Shown: positions 51,777 to 60,398 of the stretch, piece by piece | Numbering within the stretch: the stretch's first letter is position 1 | How the letters are laid out: each line of letters starts with the position of its first letter | Source of the DNA: Spiractinospora alimapuensis | Lineage (GTDB): Bacteria; Actinomycetota; Actinomycetes; Streptosporangiales; Streptosporangiaceae | DNA length: 64,000 nt | NCBI RefSeq assembly: GCF_018437505.1 | Contig: NZ_CP072467.1 | Span: 3,038,001-3,102,000, forward strand | Direction of reading: 5' to 3' | Notes under the pieces: generated by a model | What the model saw: only the letters and a program-made list of their open reading frames with translations | Told to the model about the DNA's origin: nothing | Database searches by the model: none | Program-made: the position numbers and the translations under genes

Positions 51777-52528
51777 GTGTGCTGGGTGTGATGCTGTGGG
51801 GCGTCGCCCCGTACCTGATGCTCCTACTGCTGGTGGGCGGGCTGATCTGGCGTCGCCGCTACGACCGCTTCGGCTGGACCACCCGCTCCTCCCAGCTCTA
51901 TGAGTCCCGGCTGCTGCGGGTGGGCAGCCCGCTGTTCCACATCGGCATCCTCGTCGTCATCGTCGGGCACGTCATCGGGCTGGTGATCCCCGAGTCCTGG
52001 ACCAGCGCCCTGGGGATGAGCAACGCGCAGTACCACGTGCTGGCGTTGGCGCTCGGCATCCCCGCCGGCGTCTGCACCCTGGGCGGCATCGCGCTGTTGA
52101 TCTGGCGCCGCAGGTCCTCCGGGCCCGTCTTCAGCGCGACCACGGTGAACGACAAGGCCATGTACGTGGTGCTGGTGCTGGCGATCGCCACCGGGCTGGC
52201 CACCACGCTGGTCGCGGCGGGCGCGGCGTTCGGCGGAGCGTCGGAGACCAACTACCGCGAGACGGTCTCCCCCTGGTTCCGCAGCCTGTTCGTGCTGCGG
52301 CCCGACATCGACAGCATGGGCGCGGCGAGCCTCAACTACCAGATCCACACCCTGATCGGGATGGCCCTGATCGCCATCATGCCGTTCACCCGGCTCGTAC
52401 ACGCCTTCGCGGCGCCGTGGCAGTACCTGTTCCGGCCCTACGTCGTGTACCGCAGCCGAGCGCCGCGCGACTACCCACGCACCGCGGCGGAGCCCCGAGG
52501 CTGGGACCCGGTGTCGCGACGCCAGTGA
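51773..52528 (+). CDS. narI: respiratory nitrate reductase gamma subunit (cytochrome b)
   Basis: A 251-residue membrane cytochrome b with five hydrophobic segments that oxidises menaquinol and anchors NarGH. It shows RLLRVGSPLFHIGILVVIVGHVIGLVIPESWT with the two N-terminal haem-ligand His residues, and NYQIHTLIGMALIAIMPFTRLVHAFAAPWQYLFRPYVVYRSR with the C-terminal pair. Last gene of the nar operon. Confidence 0.95.
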   Translation: MSVLGVMLWGVAPYLMLLLLVGGLIWRRRYDRFGWTTRSSQLYESRLLRVGSPLFHIGILVVIVGHVIGLVIPESWTSALGMSNAQYHVLALALGIPAGVCTLGGIALLIWRRRSSGPVFSATTVNDKAMYVVLVLAIATGLATTLVAAGAAFGGASETNYRETVSPWFRSLFVLRPDIDSMGAASLNYQIHTLIGMALIAIMPFTRLVHAFAAPWQYLFRPYVVYRSRAPRDYPRTAAEPRGWDPVSRRQ

Positions 52529-52543
52529 GGCGACGGCGAATGA

Positions 52544-53557
52544 TCAGGCGTGCTGGGGGTGCGCGCCGGAGCCCACCCGGATCCGGCCCACCACGTGCCG
52601 GAGCGCGCCGACCCCCACGACCGCCCAGACCACAAGCGCCGGCCAAACGAGCACGGCGCCGACGAGGCTGAGAAGCGGGAAACCGAGGACCGAACCGGCG
52701 ATCATGCACGCGACCGCGGTCATCCCCAGCGGGAAGACGGTGGACCATCGCCGCACGTTGTAGCGCAGGCGCGGCCAGCGGATCTCGCACGCCACCAGCA
52801 CCAGGTACCAGGCGAGAGCGACCGCGACCATCGCCCAGGTGAAGCCGGCGAGCACGGCGTGGGCGGGGACCGCGCCCCAGTAGTCCACGCGCTGCGCGCC
52901 CCACGCCACCCCGGTCAGTCGCGCCGCCGCCAGGGCGGAGATGGCGGTGGCGCCGCCCGCCACCCAGTGGTCGCCGGCCCCCACCCGGAGCTGGGCGAAG
53001 TCGAAACGCTGCAGCACCCAGACGTAGAGGACCAGGCCGAGCAGGAAGACCGCGATTCCGGGCCAGAGGACCCAGGGGGTTCCCCGGGCGGTCGCGAGCG
53101 CGGCGGCGAGGACCACGACGGACTGCGTCGACACGCATACCAGATAGGCCGCCCCCGGCAGCGCACGCCGCAGGTGGCCGAGCACGAGCACCAGCACCGG
53201 AACCCACAGCACGGCGGCGAGCGCCAACATCACCGCGCCGACCGGCAGCCAGCCCAGCATCACCACCCGCACGCCGAGGACCGCCGTACCCGCGACCCCG
53301 GTCAGCGCCGCCGGCGTCACCGCGTCGCGCAGCCACTTCTCCCAGTCCCGCCCCAGCCGAACGGCGAACACCGACGCGAGCCCCACCCACAGTGCCGCCG
53401 CGACCACCAACAGCACCAGCGACAGCCACTCGACGCCCACCAGGTGGAGCCCGATCGAGATGATCCCGGTCCCCATCACCTCCGCGCCCGACGCCGGGGT
53501 GACCGCCCGAACCTCCGCCACCGCCCGGCCCCGCGTGCCACCCGGTACATCTCCCAT
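52544..53557 (-). CDS. TDT/TehA-SLAC1-family permease
   Basis: A 337-residue protein with ten hydrophobic segments. It shows the TDT start PASGAEVMGTGIISIGLHLVGVEWLSLVLLVVAAALW and the middle ALPGAAYLVCVSTQSVVVLAAALA. Family members include tellurite/dicarboxylate exporters and anion channels. Its convergence with narI, 15 bases away, hints at a role with anions such as nitrite, but this is conjecture. The start is the ATG at 53555-53557. Confidence 0.85.
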   Translation of the reverse strand: MGDVPGGTRGRAVAEVRAVTPASGAEVMGTGIISIGLHLVGVEWLSLVLLVVAAALWVGLASVFAVRLGRDWEKWLRDAVTPAALTGVAGTAVLGVRVVMLGWLPVGAVMLALAAVLWVPVLVLVLGHLRRALPGAAYLVCVSTQSVVVLAAALATARGTPWVLWPGIAVFLLGLVLYVWVLQRFDFAQLRVGAGDHWVAGGATAISALAAARLTGVAWGAQRVDYWGAVPAHAVLAGFTWAMVAVALAWYLVLVACEIRWPRLRYNVRRWSTVFPLGMTAVACMIAGSVLGFPLLSLVGAVLVWPALVVWAVVGVGALRHVVGRIRVGSGAHPQHA

Positions 53558-53676
53558 GGACGCCGCCCTTCGGACCAAAGCACTCGATGGCAGGTTCGTT
53601 ACCGAACTCTGGTCAGCGCATTGCCAGGGCCGGGCAAAGAGCCCATCTCCACAGGCGGAGAGCGAAAACGCGTTCG

Positions 53677-53693
53677 ACTTGCAAAAAACAAGT
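53677..53693. promoter_or_regulatory. inverted repeat, probable HxlR operator
   Basis: ACTTG-CAAAAAA-CAAGT, 21 bases before the HxlR start in an AT-rich tract. It is similar to the element at 4235-4252 in front of the other HxlR gene. Confidence 0.55.
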
Positions 53694-53714
53694 ACATGAT
53701 GGTTGAATGCAAGC

Positions 53715-54389
53715 ATGCGAAGCTACGCGGACGCCTGCGGAATCACTCGGGCCCTCGACCTGGTCGGGGAGCGCTGGGCCATACCTGTGGTGCGCGAGCT
53801 GATGTTCGGCCCGCGTCGGTACTCGGACCTCGCCACCGCCCTCCCGGGGGTGAGTACGAACATCCTCGGGTCCCGCCTCAAGGAACTGACCGAGGCCGGC
53901 GTGGTCGAGAAGCGCCGGTTGCCCGCACCCGCGGCCTCCACCGTCTACGCGCTGACCCCCTGGGGCGAGGCTCTCGAACCCGTCCTGATCGCGCTGGGAC
54001 GCTGGGCCGCCCACACACCGACCGACCTGGAGAACCACGCCTTCAGCGCCTCATCGTTCGCGCTGTCCCTGAAGACGACGTTCGACCCGGTCGCGGCCGC
54101 CGAGGTGAATGTCCGCCTGTGCCTGGAGATGGGGGAGGACGTGTTCGACGCCGAGGTCGGCGACGGAGCGTTCGCGATCCAGCGGTCCCCCGATCCGGCC
54201 CGGGCCTCCGCCTCCACGACGCGCGTCGTGGCCGAGCCGAAGACCCTCGCCGACCTCGTCTACGCGGATCTCGACCTGACCGAGGCGACGAGGAACGGCT
54301 CGCTACGCCTCGACGGGTCGGCCCGATCCGTCGACAGCTTCACCCGATGCTTCACCCTGCCCGAACGACAGAAGGAAGGAATTCGATGA
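53715..54389 (+). CDS. HxlR-family regulator with C-terminal extension
   Basis: A 224-residue protein. Residues 1-100 are an HxlR winged helix with the N-terminal Cys (YADACGITRALDLVGERWAIPVVRELMFGPRRYSDLATALPGVSTNILGSRLKELTEAGVVEKR). The extra 120 residues (SLKTTFDPVAAAEVNVRLCLEMGEDVF...LADLVYADLDL) resemble an SCP2-type lipid or small-molecule pocket, so it may sense a ligand. It overlaps the DHFR-fold gene by ATGA and is first of a three-gene operon. Confidence 0.88.
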   Translation: MRSYADACGITRALDLVGERWAIPVVRELMFGPRRYSDLATALPGVSTNILGSRLKELTEAGVVEKRRLPAPAASTVYALTPWGEALEPVLIALGRWAAHTPTDLENHAFSASSFALSLKTTFDPVAAAEVNVRLCLEMGEDVFDAEVGDGAFAIQRSPDPARASASTTRVVAEPKTLADLVYADLDLTEATRNGSLRLDGSARSVDSFTRCFTLPERQKEGIR

Positions 54390-54988
54390 GCGACGTCATC
54401 GCGGACATATCCATGTCCCTGGACGGCTACGTCACTGGTCCAGAACCAGGTCGTGAAAGCGGCCTCGGCCGCGACGGGGAGGCGATCCAGCGGTGGGTCT
54501 TCTCCTCCCACGAATCACCACAGGACCGCGCCATCCTCGAAGCGGCGGCCAAGGCACCCGGCGCGGTGATCATGGGCCGGAACACCTTCGACTTCGTCGA
54601 CGGCCCGAACGGTTGGAACGCGGAGATCGGCTTCGGCTACGACCAGCCGACCCAGTCGTGGCCGCCGGTCTTCGTCGTCACGCACGCGGCCCCCGAAGCC
54701 CCCCGGCTCACGACGGGGTTCACCTTCGTCACCGACGGAATCGACGCGGCGCTGAAGGCGGCCCGTGACGCGGCCGGCGGACGCGAGGTCGTCGTCATGG
54801 GCGGAGCCAGCGTGATCGACCAGGCCCTCGCCGCCGGGCTCGTCAACCGCCTGCGCATCCACCTCTCGCCGGTCGTCATGGGGTCCGGCACCCGACTGTT
54901 CGACCTGGTCGACGAGCGAGTCCTCCTCAGCCAGAGCGACGTCGTCGTGACACCGAACGCCACCCACCTGACCTACGAGGTGAACTAA
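54386..54988 (+). CDS. dihydrofolate reductase-fold protein (RibD C-terminal type) 1
   Basis: A 200-residue protein of the RibD-C/DHFR-like family (ADISMSLDGYVTGPEPG, GAVIMGRNTFDFVDGPNGW, VFVVTHAAPE, EVVVMGGASVIDQALAAGLVNRLRIHLSPVVMGSGTRLFD). These are NADPH-binding reductases of unknown substrate, common in actinomycetes next to HxlR or TetR regulators. It is coupled upstream to the HxlR gene and downstream to a second paralogue (TAATG overlap). Confidence 0.9.
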   Translation: MSDVIADISMSLDGYVTGPEPGRESGLGRDGEAIQRWVFSSHESPQDRAILEAAAKAPGAVIMGRNTFDFVDGPNGWNAEIGFGYDQPTQSWPPVFVVTHAAPEAPRLTTGFTFVTDGIDAALKAARDAAGGREVVVMGGASVIDQALAAGLVNRLRIHLSPVVMGSGTRLFDLVDERVLLSQSDVVVTPNATHLTYEVN

Positions 54989-55551
54989 TGGGACGCCTTA
55001 TCGTCTACGAATTCTGCTCCATCGACGGCCGGTTCGACGGTCCCGCGGGCGAGGAGATGGACTGGGTCCAGCGGAACTTCAGCCTGGAGATCGAACAGGA
55101 CCTGGCCAAGCAGTACACGCGGATCGGCGCCTTCCTGATGGGCCGGTCCACGTTCGACGCGCTCGCCTCGTACTGGCCGACGCCGGCCGCCGCGCACGAG
55201 CACCTCGTCGACGCGATGAACACCATTCCCAAGCTCGTCGTGTCCCACCGCCCCGACGTCGACGCCTGGCCCGGATCGCACCACCTCGGGCCCGACCCCC
55301 TGTCAGCGCTGCGCGAGGAGCTGGCGGCGCGTGGGGACATCATGCTCATCGGGAGCCACGACGTCGCGCGCCAGCTCGCCGACGCCGACCTCGTCGACGA
55401 GTACCGTCTCCTGGTTATCCCCGAGATCGTCGGTGGCGGCCGGGTGCTCTTCCCCGACTCCGGCCCGCCGAGTCGGTGGACCACGACGCGTTCGGAGCGG
55501 TTCGACACCGGCGCGGTCGCCCTGCACCTCTCGCGGCCACCGCGCGAGTGA
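54988..55551 (+). CDS. dihydrofolate reductase-fold protein 2
   Basis: A 187-residue RibD-C/DHFR-like protein (LIVYEFCSIDGRFDGPAGEEMDWV, IGAFLMGRSTFDALASYWPTP, KLVVSHRPDV, IMLIGSHDVARQLADADLVDEYRLLVIPEIVGGGRVLF). Only distantly related to its neighbour. Two such reductases behind an HxlR regulator suggest an inducible detoxifying or reductive function. Last gene of the operon. Confidence 0.88.
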   Translation: MGRLIVYEFCSIDGRFDGPAGEEMDWVQRNFSLEIEQDLAKQYTRIGAFLMGRSTFDALASYWPTPAAAHEHLVDAMNTIPKLVVSHRPDVDAWPGSHHLGPDPLSALREELAARGDIMLIGSHDVARQLADADLVDEYRLLVIPEIVGGGRVLFPDSGPPSRWTTTRSERFDTGAVALHLSRPPRE

Positions 55552-55570
55552 GCGGCTCCCGCCGCGCGCC

Positions 55571-56698
55571 CTACTCGGGCAGCGCGAAGCGGGGCGACAG
55601 GGGCCCGTTGCCGGCGACGAGGTCGGCGGCGACTCCACCGATGAGGGGGGCGAACTTCGCGCCGTGGCCGGAACACGGCGAACATACGACGACGGGTCCC
55701 CGGCGGTCGAGGACGAAGTCCTCGTTGTCGGTGGAGGTGTACAGGCAGGTGGACTCGGCGAACGGTTGGCCGCTCAGGCCGGGGAGCCACTCCTCCACAT
55801 AGTCGCGGACACGTTTGCGGGCCGCCGGGTTGACGACGCCGGTGCGTGAGTCGCCGGTCGTGGGGACCGCGTCCGGATCTCGGTACTCGGTGACCTTCCG
55901 GCCCCGGTCCGGGCCGCCGTCCCGACCGCCGGGGGTCGAGTAGTAGACCGGCGCGCCCCAGTGGATGGTGACCGGCCACTCCACTCGGGGATCCCGGCGC
56001 GGGAAGTGGAAGACGTTGTGCTGCGTCACCGTCATCCGTGGCAGCGGAACGAGGCCGCCAAGGAGGTCAGGGGCCCAGGGTCCGGCGGCGACCACCACAC
56101 GTCGCGCCGTGAACGTGCCGCGGTCGGTCTCGATCCTCGCCCTGGCGTCCGGCCCGTCGTCGGGAACCGAGATCCGACGCACCTCCGTCTCGGCCTGGAT
56201 CGTCACCCCCCGGTGGCGGGCACGGTCGAGGAACGCCGCCACCGCCGCGTCGGCGTCCACGGTTCCGGCGGCGGGGTGGAACAGCGCCGTGTGCTCGAAG
56301 CGGAGACCCGGCCACCGCTCGCCCGCGTCCCGGGGCGACAGCAGCTCGTGCTCCACGCCCTCGGCGCTGAGGGCTGCGGCGACGTCGCGGATCCGCTCCG
56401 GTGTTCCGTGGTCGACACCGCCGACCATCGACAGCAGCCGTTCCCCGGAGTCGTCCTCCAGCTCACGCCACAGGTCGATGGCCTTGGCGGCGAGCCGCAC
56501 GTAGAAAGGATCCTCGTAGGCGTGGCGCACGATCCGCGCGCTGCCGTGCGAGCTGCCGTCGCGGTGCCCCAACTGGAAGCGTTCCAGGGCGAGAACCTCG
56601 TGTCCCCGCCGGGCGAGCTCCCACGCGGCCGCCGATCCCATGAGGCCGGTTCCGATGACCGCGACCTCGACGTCTCCCGACAGTCTCTGCGCGGACAC
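55571..56698 (-). CDS. FAD-dependent N-methyl amino acid oxidase (sarcosine oxidase/SolA type)
   Basis: A 375-residue flavoenzyme. It has the FAD-binding VAVIGTGLMGSAAAWELARRGHEVLALE, RFQLGHRDGSSHGSARIVRHAYEDPFYVRL typical of monomeric sarcosine and N-methyltryptophan oxidases, and VVVCSPCSGHGAKFAPLIG near the C-terminus, where the Cys carries covalent FAD in relatives. It oxidises N-methyl amino acids to the amino acid, formaldehyde and peroxide. The GTG start is at 56696-56698. Monocistronic. Confidence 0.88.
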   Translation of the reverse strand: MSAQRLSGDVEVAVIGTGLMGSAAAWELARRGHEVLALERFQLGHRDGSSHGSARIVRHAYEDPFYVRLAAKAIDLWRELEDDSGERLLSMVGGVDHGTPERIRDVAAALSAEGVEHELLSPRDAGERWPGLRFEHTALFHPAAGTVDADAAVAAFLDRARHRGVTIQAETEVRRISVPDDGPDARARIETDRGTFTARRVVVAAGPWAPDLLGGLVPLPRMTVTQHNVFHFPRRDPRVEWPVTIHWGAPVYYSTPGGRDGGPDRGRKVTEYRDPDAVPTTGDSRTGVVNPAARKRVRDYVEEWLPGLSGQPFAESTCLYTSTDNEDFVLDRRGPVVVCSPCSGHGAKFAPLIGGVAADLVAGNGPLSPRFALPE

Positions 56699-56838
56699 GC
56701 CCCCACCCCACTCCCCGACTCGTCACCTCAGACTTATCACGACACATTGACCTGGCACGAGGCCAGGAAGGCAGGGAAAACCGTCCGGATCCGGCGCGGC
56801 TCGGGAGTTCGGCGACGAAATGCGACACAACGAGCGAG

Positions 56839-57501
56839 ATGACCGACAATTTCCCCATGGACCTCGCTCTGCTACTGGCGTTCACCCTCGCGGTCCTGGT
56901 CGTGAGCGTCACTCCCGGGCCCGACCTCGTCTTCATCGGCGCGAACGCCCTCGCGTCCGGCCGGACCGTGGGAGTGGTCGCGGCGGCCGGAGTCAGTACG
57001 GGGCTCGCGGTGCACACGGTCGCCGTCGCGTTCGGGTTGGGGGCGCTCATCCACACGGCGCCGATGGTTCTGGACGCGGTGCGAATCGTTGGCGCCGGCG
57101 TCCTGATCGTCCTGGCCGTGGCGGCGCTCCGCTCGAGCAAGGAGGCGGACGGCGCGGCCTCCGAGGCGACGCCACCCGCGCGCTCGCTCACGCGGACGTT
57201 CGGCCTGGCGACCCTCACGAACCTGGCCAACCCGAAGGTGATCCTGTTCTTCCTCGCCTTCTTCCCCCAGTTCCTGACCGTCGGCCCGGGGAGCTGGCCG
57301 GTCACCGCGCAGCTCCTGGTGCTGGGAGCCGTCTACGTCGTTCTCTGCTTCGGGGTGACCGGGACGGTGGGGGCGCTGGTGGGCACGATGTCGGACCGGC
57401 TCACGCCGCGGACGGCGGCCCGACGCTGGCTCGGCCGCGCCGCCGCGGCGGTATTCGGTGGGCTCGCGGTCCGCCTCATCTGGGAAACCGCGTCCCCCTG
57501 A
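56839..57501 (+). CDS. LysE/RhtB-family amino acid exporter
   Basis: A 220-residue membrane protein with six hydrophobic segments. It shows LAFTLAVLVVSVTPGPDLVFIGANALASGRTVGVVAAAGVSTGLAVHTVAVAFGL and FGLATLTNLANPKVILFFLAFFPQF, which are the LysE/RhtB signatures. It exports amino acids or derivatives. It is divergent from the N-methyl amino acid oxidase gene, which may indicate a shared substrate class. Confidence 0.9.
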   Translation: MTDNFPMDLALLLAFTLAVLVVSVTPGPDLVFIGANALASGRTVGVVAAAGVSTGLAVHTVAVAFGLGALIHTAPMVLDAVRIVGAGVLIVLAVAALRSSKEADGAASEATPPARSLTRTFGLATLTNLANPKVILFFLAFFPQFLTVGPGSWPVTAQLLVLGAVYVVLCFGVTGTVGALVGTMSDRLTPRTAARRWLGRAAAAVFGGLAVRLIWETASP

Positions 57502-57613
57502 CAATCGGGACCGCCCCCGGTACGGTCTTGCCCAAGAGTCCCGGCTCCCGCCGGCCTCGCCACACCCCACGGCTTGTCACCACAGCTCCGACGTTCGACC
57601 TGGGCCAGGAACA

Positions 57614-58096
57614 ATGACTGACATCGCGCTGCACCCCAACGCACAGAACATCGCCGACATCCTCACGGTCAAGGGCCTGGCCGGGAGCCGTGTCCGCATG
57701 CTGCCCGAGCGGGCCGCGAGCGCGGCCGAGGCCGCCCGGCTGGTCGGCTGCGAGGTGGGTGCGATCGCCAACAGCCTCGTCTTCGACGCCGACGGCGAGG
57801 CCGTGCTCGTCCTGGCCAGCGGCGCGCACCGGGTCGACGCGGCGAAGGCGGCCAAGGCGCTGGAGGTCGCCGCGCTCCGGCGCGCCACCCCGGACTTCGT
57901 GCGGGAGGCGACCGGGCAGGTCATCGGTGGCGTCTCGCCAGTGGGTCACCCGGCACCACTGCGCACCCTCATCGACGAGGACCTCACCCAGTTCGAGCGG
58001 ATCTGGGCCGCCGCCGGGCACCCGAACGCGGTCTTCTCGACGACCTACGCCGAACTCCTCGACATCACCGGCGCCACCCCCGCCGTCGTCGCCTGA
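57614..58096 (+). CDS. YbaK/EbsC-type aminoacyl-tRNA deacylase
   Basis: A 160-residue protein of the INS/YbaK superfamily, which clears misacylated tRNA (for example Cys-tRNA(Pro)). It shows ERAASAAEAARLVGCEVGAIANSLVFDADGEAVLVLASGAHRVD and the catalytic-loop GQVIGGVSPVGHPAPLRTLIDEDL. The Lys and Asp/Gly positions typical of the fold are present. The ATG follows CCAGGAACA. Monocistronic. Confidence 0.88.
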   Translation: MTDIALHPNAQNIADILTVKGLAGSRVRMLPERAASAAEAARLVGCEVGAIANSLVFDADGEAVLVLASGAHRVDAAKAAKALEVAALRRATPDFVREATGQVIGGVSPVGHPAPLRTLIDEDLTQFERIWAAAGHPNAVFSTTYAELLDITGATPAVVA

Positions 58097-58177
58097 GCGA
58101 CCGCGCGGCCGACCCGAACGAGTACCGCCGGGGTGTCACACGGTAAGGCACCCCTCGACATGGGAATACTGCGAGGC

Positions 58178-58609
58178 ATGAGCGAAGCCAACCGGGAACC
58201 GATCCTCTATGGACCCGAACACGTCCGTCGCTACCGGGAGACCAACGGCGCCGAGGGCCACCACTGGGTGCGCGGCACCACCGTCCTTCTCCTGACCACG
58301 ACGGGCCGCAAGACCGGGGAGAAGCACACCACACCACTGATCTACCGCGAGATCGACGGGCGATACGTCATCGTCGCGTCCAACGGCGGCGCCGAGAATC
58401 ACCCCGCGTGGTACCTGAACATCCAGGCCGACCCCGCGGTCGTGGCCCAGGTCGGGTCGGAGATGTTCCCCGCCCTGGCCAGCACGGCCAGCGACGCCGA
58501 ACGCCCGATGCTCTGGTCGGAGATGACCGAGGTCTGGCCCGACTACGACGACTACCAGAAGACGACCGACCGGATCATCCCCGTCGTCGTCCTGGAGCCC
58601 AACACCTGA
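58178..58609 (+). CDS. deazaflavin-dependent nitroreductase-family protein (DDN-like)
   Basis: A 143-residue split-barrel protein of the F420-binding Ddn group. It shows HHWVRGTTVLLLTTTGRKTGEKHTTPLIYREIDGRYVIVASNGGAENHPAWYLNIQADPAV, in which GRKTG-x-x-HTTPL and the ASNGGxxxHPxWYxN motif are diagnostic. Such enzymes reduce quinones or activated nitro compounds with F420H2. The start is ATG 58178; an ATG six codons earlier is possible. Confidence 0.9.
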   Translation: MSEANREPILYGPEHVRRYRETNGAEGHHWVRGTTVLLLTTTGRKTGEKHTTPLIYREIDGRYVIVASNGGAENHPAWYLNIQADPAVVAQVGSEMFPALASTASDAERPMLWSEMTEVWPDYDDYQKTTDRIIPVVVLEPNT

Positions 58610-58689
58610 CGGCGACCGCCGGCCGCGCGGGGGCGACGCCAGTCACCTGACCGATGTCTGGGCCCGGTGACGCTCCCTAGTCTGCCGTC

Positions 58690-59141
58690 ATGACCACGAA
58701 CAGCGGTGCGCCCCGAAAGACGCGCGTCGCCACCCAGCCACCGAACTTCGCCACTCCTAACGTGGGTGTGGTGATGTCCAGCGAGTGGCTGCTCGACACC
58801 CCGGAACGCCTGCGCGCTGCGGCCGACATGGTCGCGGCGTCGTGGCGTGCCGACGACTGGCCGGCGGGCGTCCTCTCCTACACCCTCCTGCTCGGCACCG
58901 ACGGCTCCACATGCTCGACTCCCCCACCCCCGAAGAGGAACCCACCGGCGGTTCCGGCCTCGTCTCCGCCCACTTCCACATCAGCCCCGACGGCACCGAG
59001 CTCCTCAACCACGCCCAGTGGACCAACGACGCCGCCTACCGCACCGCCATGGGCCTCGCCGAAATCGACCCACTCCCGGACGGAGTCCAGCAGTTCACCC
59101 TGCACTCCACCCTGCTCCCCACACCCACCCCAAACGCGTGA
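58690..59141 (+). pseudogene. antibiotic-biosynthesis-monooxygenase-like gene with a frameshift
   Basis: The first 75 codons (TPERLRAAADMVAASWRADDWPAGVLSYTLLLGTDGST) match the start of an ABM-type ferredoxin-fold protein. The frame then turns to Pro/Ser nonsense. In the adjacent frame MLDSPTPEEEPTGGSGLVSAHFHI and LNHAQWTNDAAYRTAMGLAEIDPLPDGVQQFTLHSTLLP supply the expected second half to 59141. One missing base near 58910-58918 explains the break. It lies next to CRISPR array 3. Confidence 0.6.
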
Positions 59142-59211
59142 ACCCCACCAGCCGCCGCCGACACTGACCCACCCCCACCCGAGACCCTCGCCGAGGATCA
59201 ACGCCGAACAA

Positions 59212-59578
59212 GAGCCCATCCCCGCATGCGGGGAGCGGACGCCGCCGACGAAGGGATGAAGCTGTACGACGGGCCATCCCGCGCGCGGGGAGCGGACGCC
59301 CGTGTGGGCGGAACGCCAGCACGAAGAGGAGGGACCATCCCCGTGTGCGGGGAGCGGACATGGGTGGTCTCGGCCGTGGTGCCTGGAGTGGGGGATCATC
59401 CCCGCGTGCGAGGAGCGGACCCCTGACCTATCCTGAGGGGGCGGGACCGGGGTACTGCTTTTACCCCGGTCCCTCCGCTAGCGGCGGCGGGATCATCCCC
59501 GCGCGCGGGGAGCAGACCTCCGGGGACAGCCCAGCGGCCCGTGCGACGCGGGATCATCCCCGCGCGCGGGGAGCAGAC
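59212..59578 (-). CRISPR. CRISPR array 3: 6 repeats, interrupted by a hairpin
   Basis: Repeats at 59212-59240, 59271-59297, 59331-59359, 59392-59420, 59489-59517 and 59550-59578. Spacers are 30, 33, 32, 68 and 32 bases. On the minus strand the repeat reads GTCCGCTCCCCGCGCG to GGGGATGATCCC. The two leader-proximal units carry GTCTGC instead of GTCCGC. The 68-base interval is double length and contains a strong hairpin (59443-59473). The leader lies at the right. No cas genes near. Confidence 0.9.
59443..59473. terminator. perfect hairpin inside CRISPR array 3
   Basis: GGGACCGGGGTA, loop CTGCTTT, TACCCCGGTCCC: 12-base perfect arms within the 68-base interval between repeats 4 and 5. It would interrupt a leader-initiated transcript before the four older repeats. 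Confidence 0.6.
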
Positions 59579-59725
59579 ACTTGATGACCAGCGGACTTAC
59601 CGCTGGCAAGCAGCGAAATTCTTCACTTCTCGAAACTCCGACATAACGGGCGCCATCCCGAACCCAATACACCGTTCACCGGATTGTCCCATCATGGTGC
59701 GGGGCACTAACGCCACACACCCATC
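59579..59725 (-). promoter_or_regulatory. CRISPR leader 3 and flanking duplicated block
   Basis: Contains the inverted repeat CCAGCGG-ACTTA-CCGCTGG (59588-59606), then GCAAGCAGCGAAATTCTTCA and CTTCTCGAAACTCCGACATA. The similarity to leader 4 continues through CGAACCCAATA and ACCGTTCACCG to about 59690, so about 110-150 bases are duplicated. Confidence 0.7.
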
Positions 59726-59755
59726 CCCAGAACCACCACCCAACTAGCCCGAACC

Positions 59756-60011
59756 CCCCATGCGGCAAGCCGAGGGGAGCAGACATCCCGGAGGCGCTGA
59801 GGCGGGATGTTCCCCTCGCGGGGAGCGGACTACGGACCCAACGCCGAGGCGGCGATCGATGGGGGACCATCCCCGCGCGGGGAGCAGACTGCGCCACTGC
59901 GAAGACATCGGGACGGGGGTCAGGGTCATCCCCGCGCGCGGGCAGCGGACTCTGAGGCGGACGGTGACCTGAACGCGTGGGTGGGACCATCCCCGCGCGC
60001 GGGGCGTGGAC
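59756..60011 (-). CRISPR. CRISPR array 4: 5 repeats
   Basis: Repeats at about 59756-59784 (badly eroded), 59804-59830, 59863-59889, 59923-59950 and 59983-60011. The complete spacers are 32, 33 and 32 bases; the left-most interval is only 19. The minus-strand repeat matches array 3 in its core and in the GATGGTCCC end, but the leader-proximal unit is variant (GTCCACGCC). The leader is at the right, in the same direction as the other arrays. Confidence 0.87.
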
Positions 60012-60160
60012 ACACTTGGTGACCAGCGGACTTACCGCTGGCAAGCAGCGAAATTCTTCACTTCTCGAACCTCTGACATAACGGACGCCACCACGAACCC
60101 AATAGACCGTTCACCGCATTGTCCCACCACCAGCGCCACACGACGAGCCGCGAGCGCTTC
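60012..60160 (-). promoter_or_regulatory. CRISPR leader 4 and flanking duplicated block
   Basis: Carries CCAGCGG-ACTTA-CCGCTGG at 60023-60041 and the same downstream string as leader 3, including CGAACCCAATA and ATTGTCCCA. From about 60160 to 60398 I see no gene or further repeat. Confidence 0.7.
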
Positions 60161-60398
60161 TCGGGCACCACTGTCACGGTCGGTGAACCCCGGTGCGGAC
60201 GGCCGGACCACCTGCTGCTCCTGGGGAGGGTGCGTCCGGGCCATACCGTTCGGGACGGGCGCGGTCCACTGTTCGGTTGGGTGGATACGCTACGGAGACG
60301 GCCGCCCGGCGACATCGGTCATCTGACTGCGATCATCCACCGGGCACGGTGTGCGGTCGTCACCCCCAAAGGACCCCTCGGGCAGTGAGGAACCGACG

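Noticed and set aside
59226..60013. Several short open frames with repeated ARGxxTP/PAGMxP-type peptides
   Set aside because: They are translations of CRISPR repeats and change sequence at each spacer.
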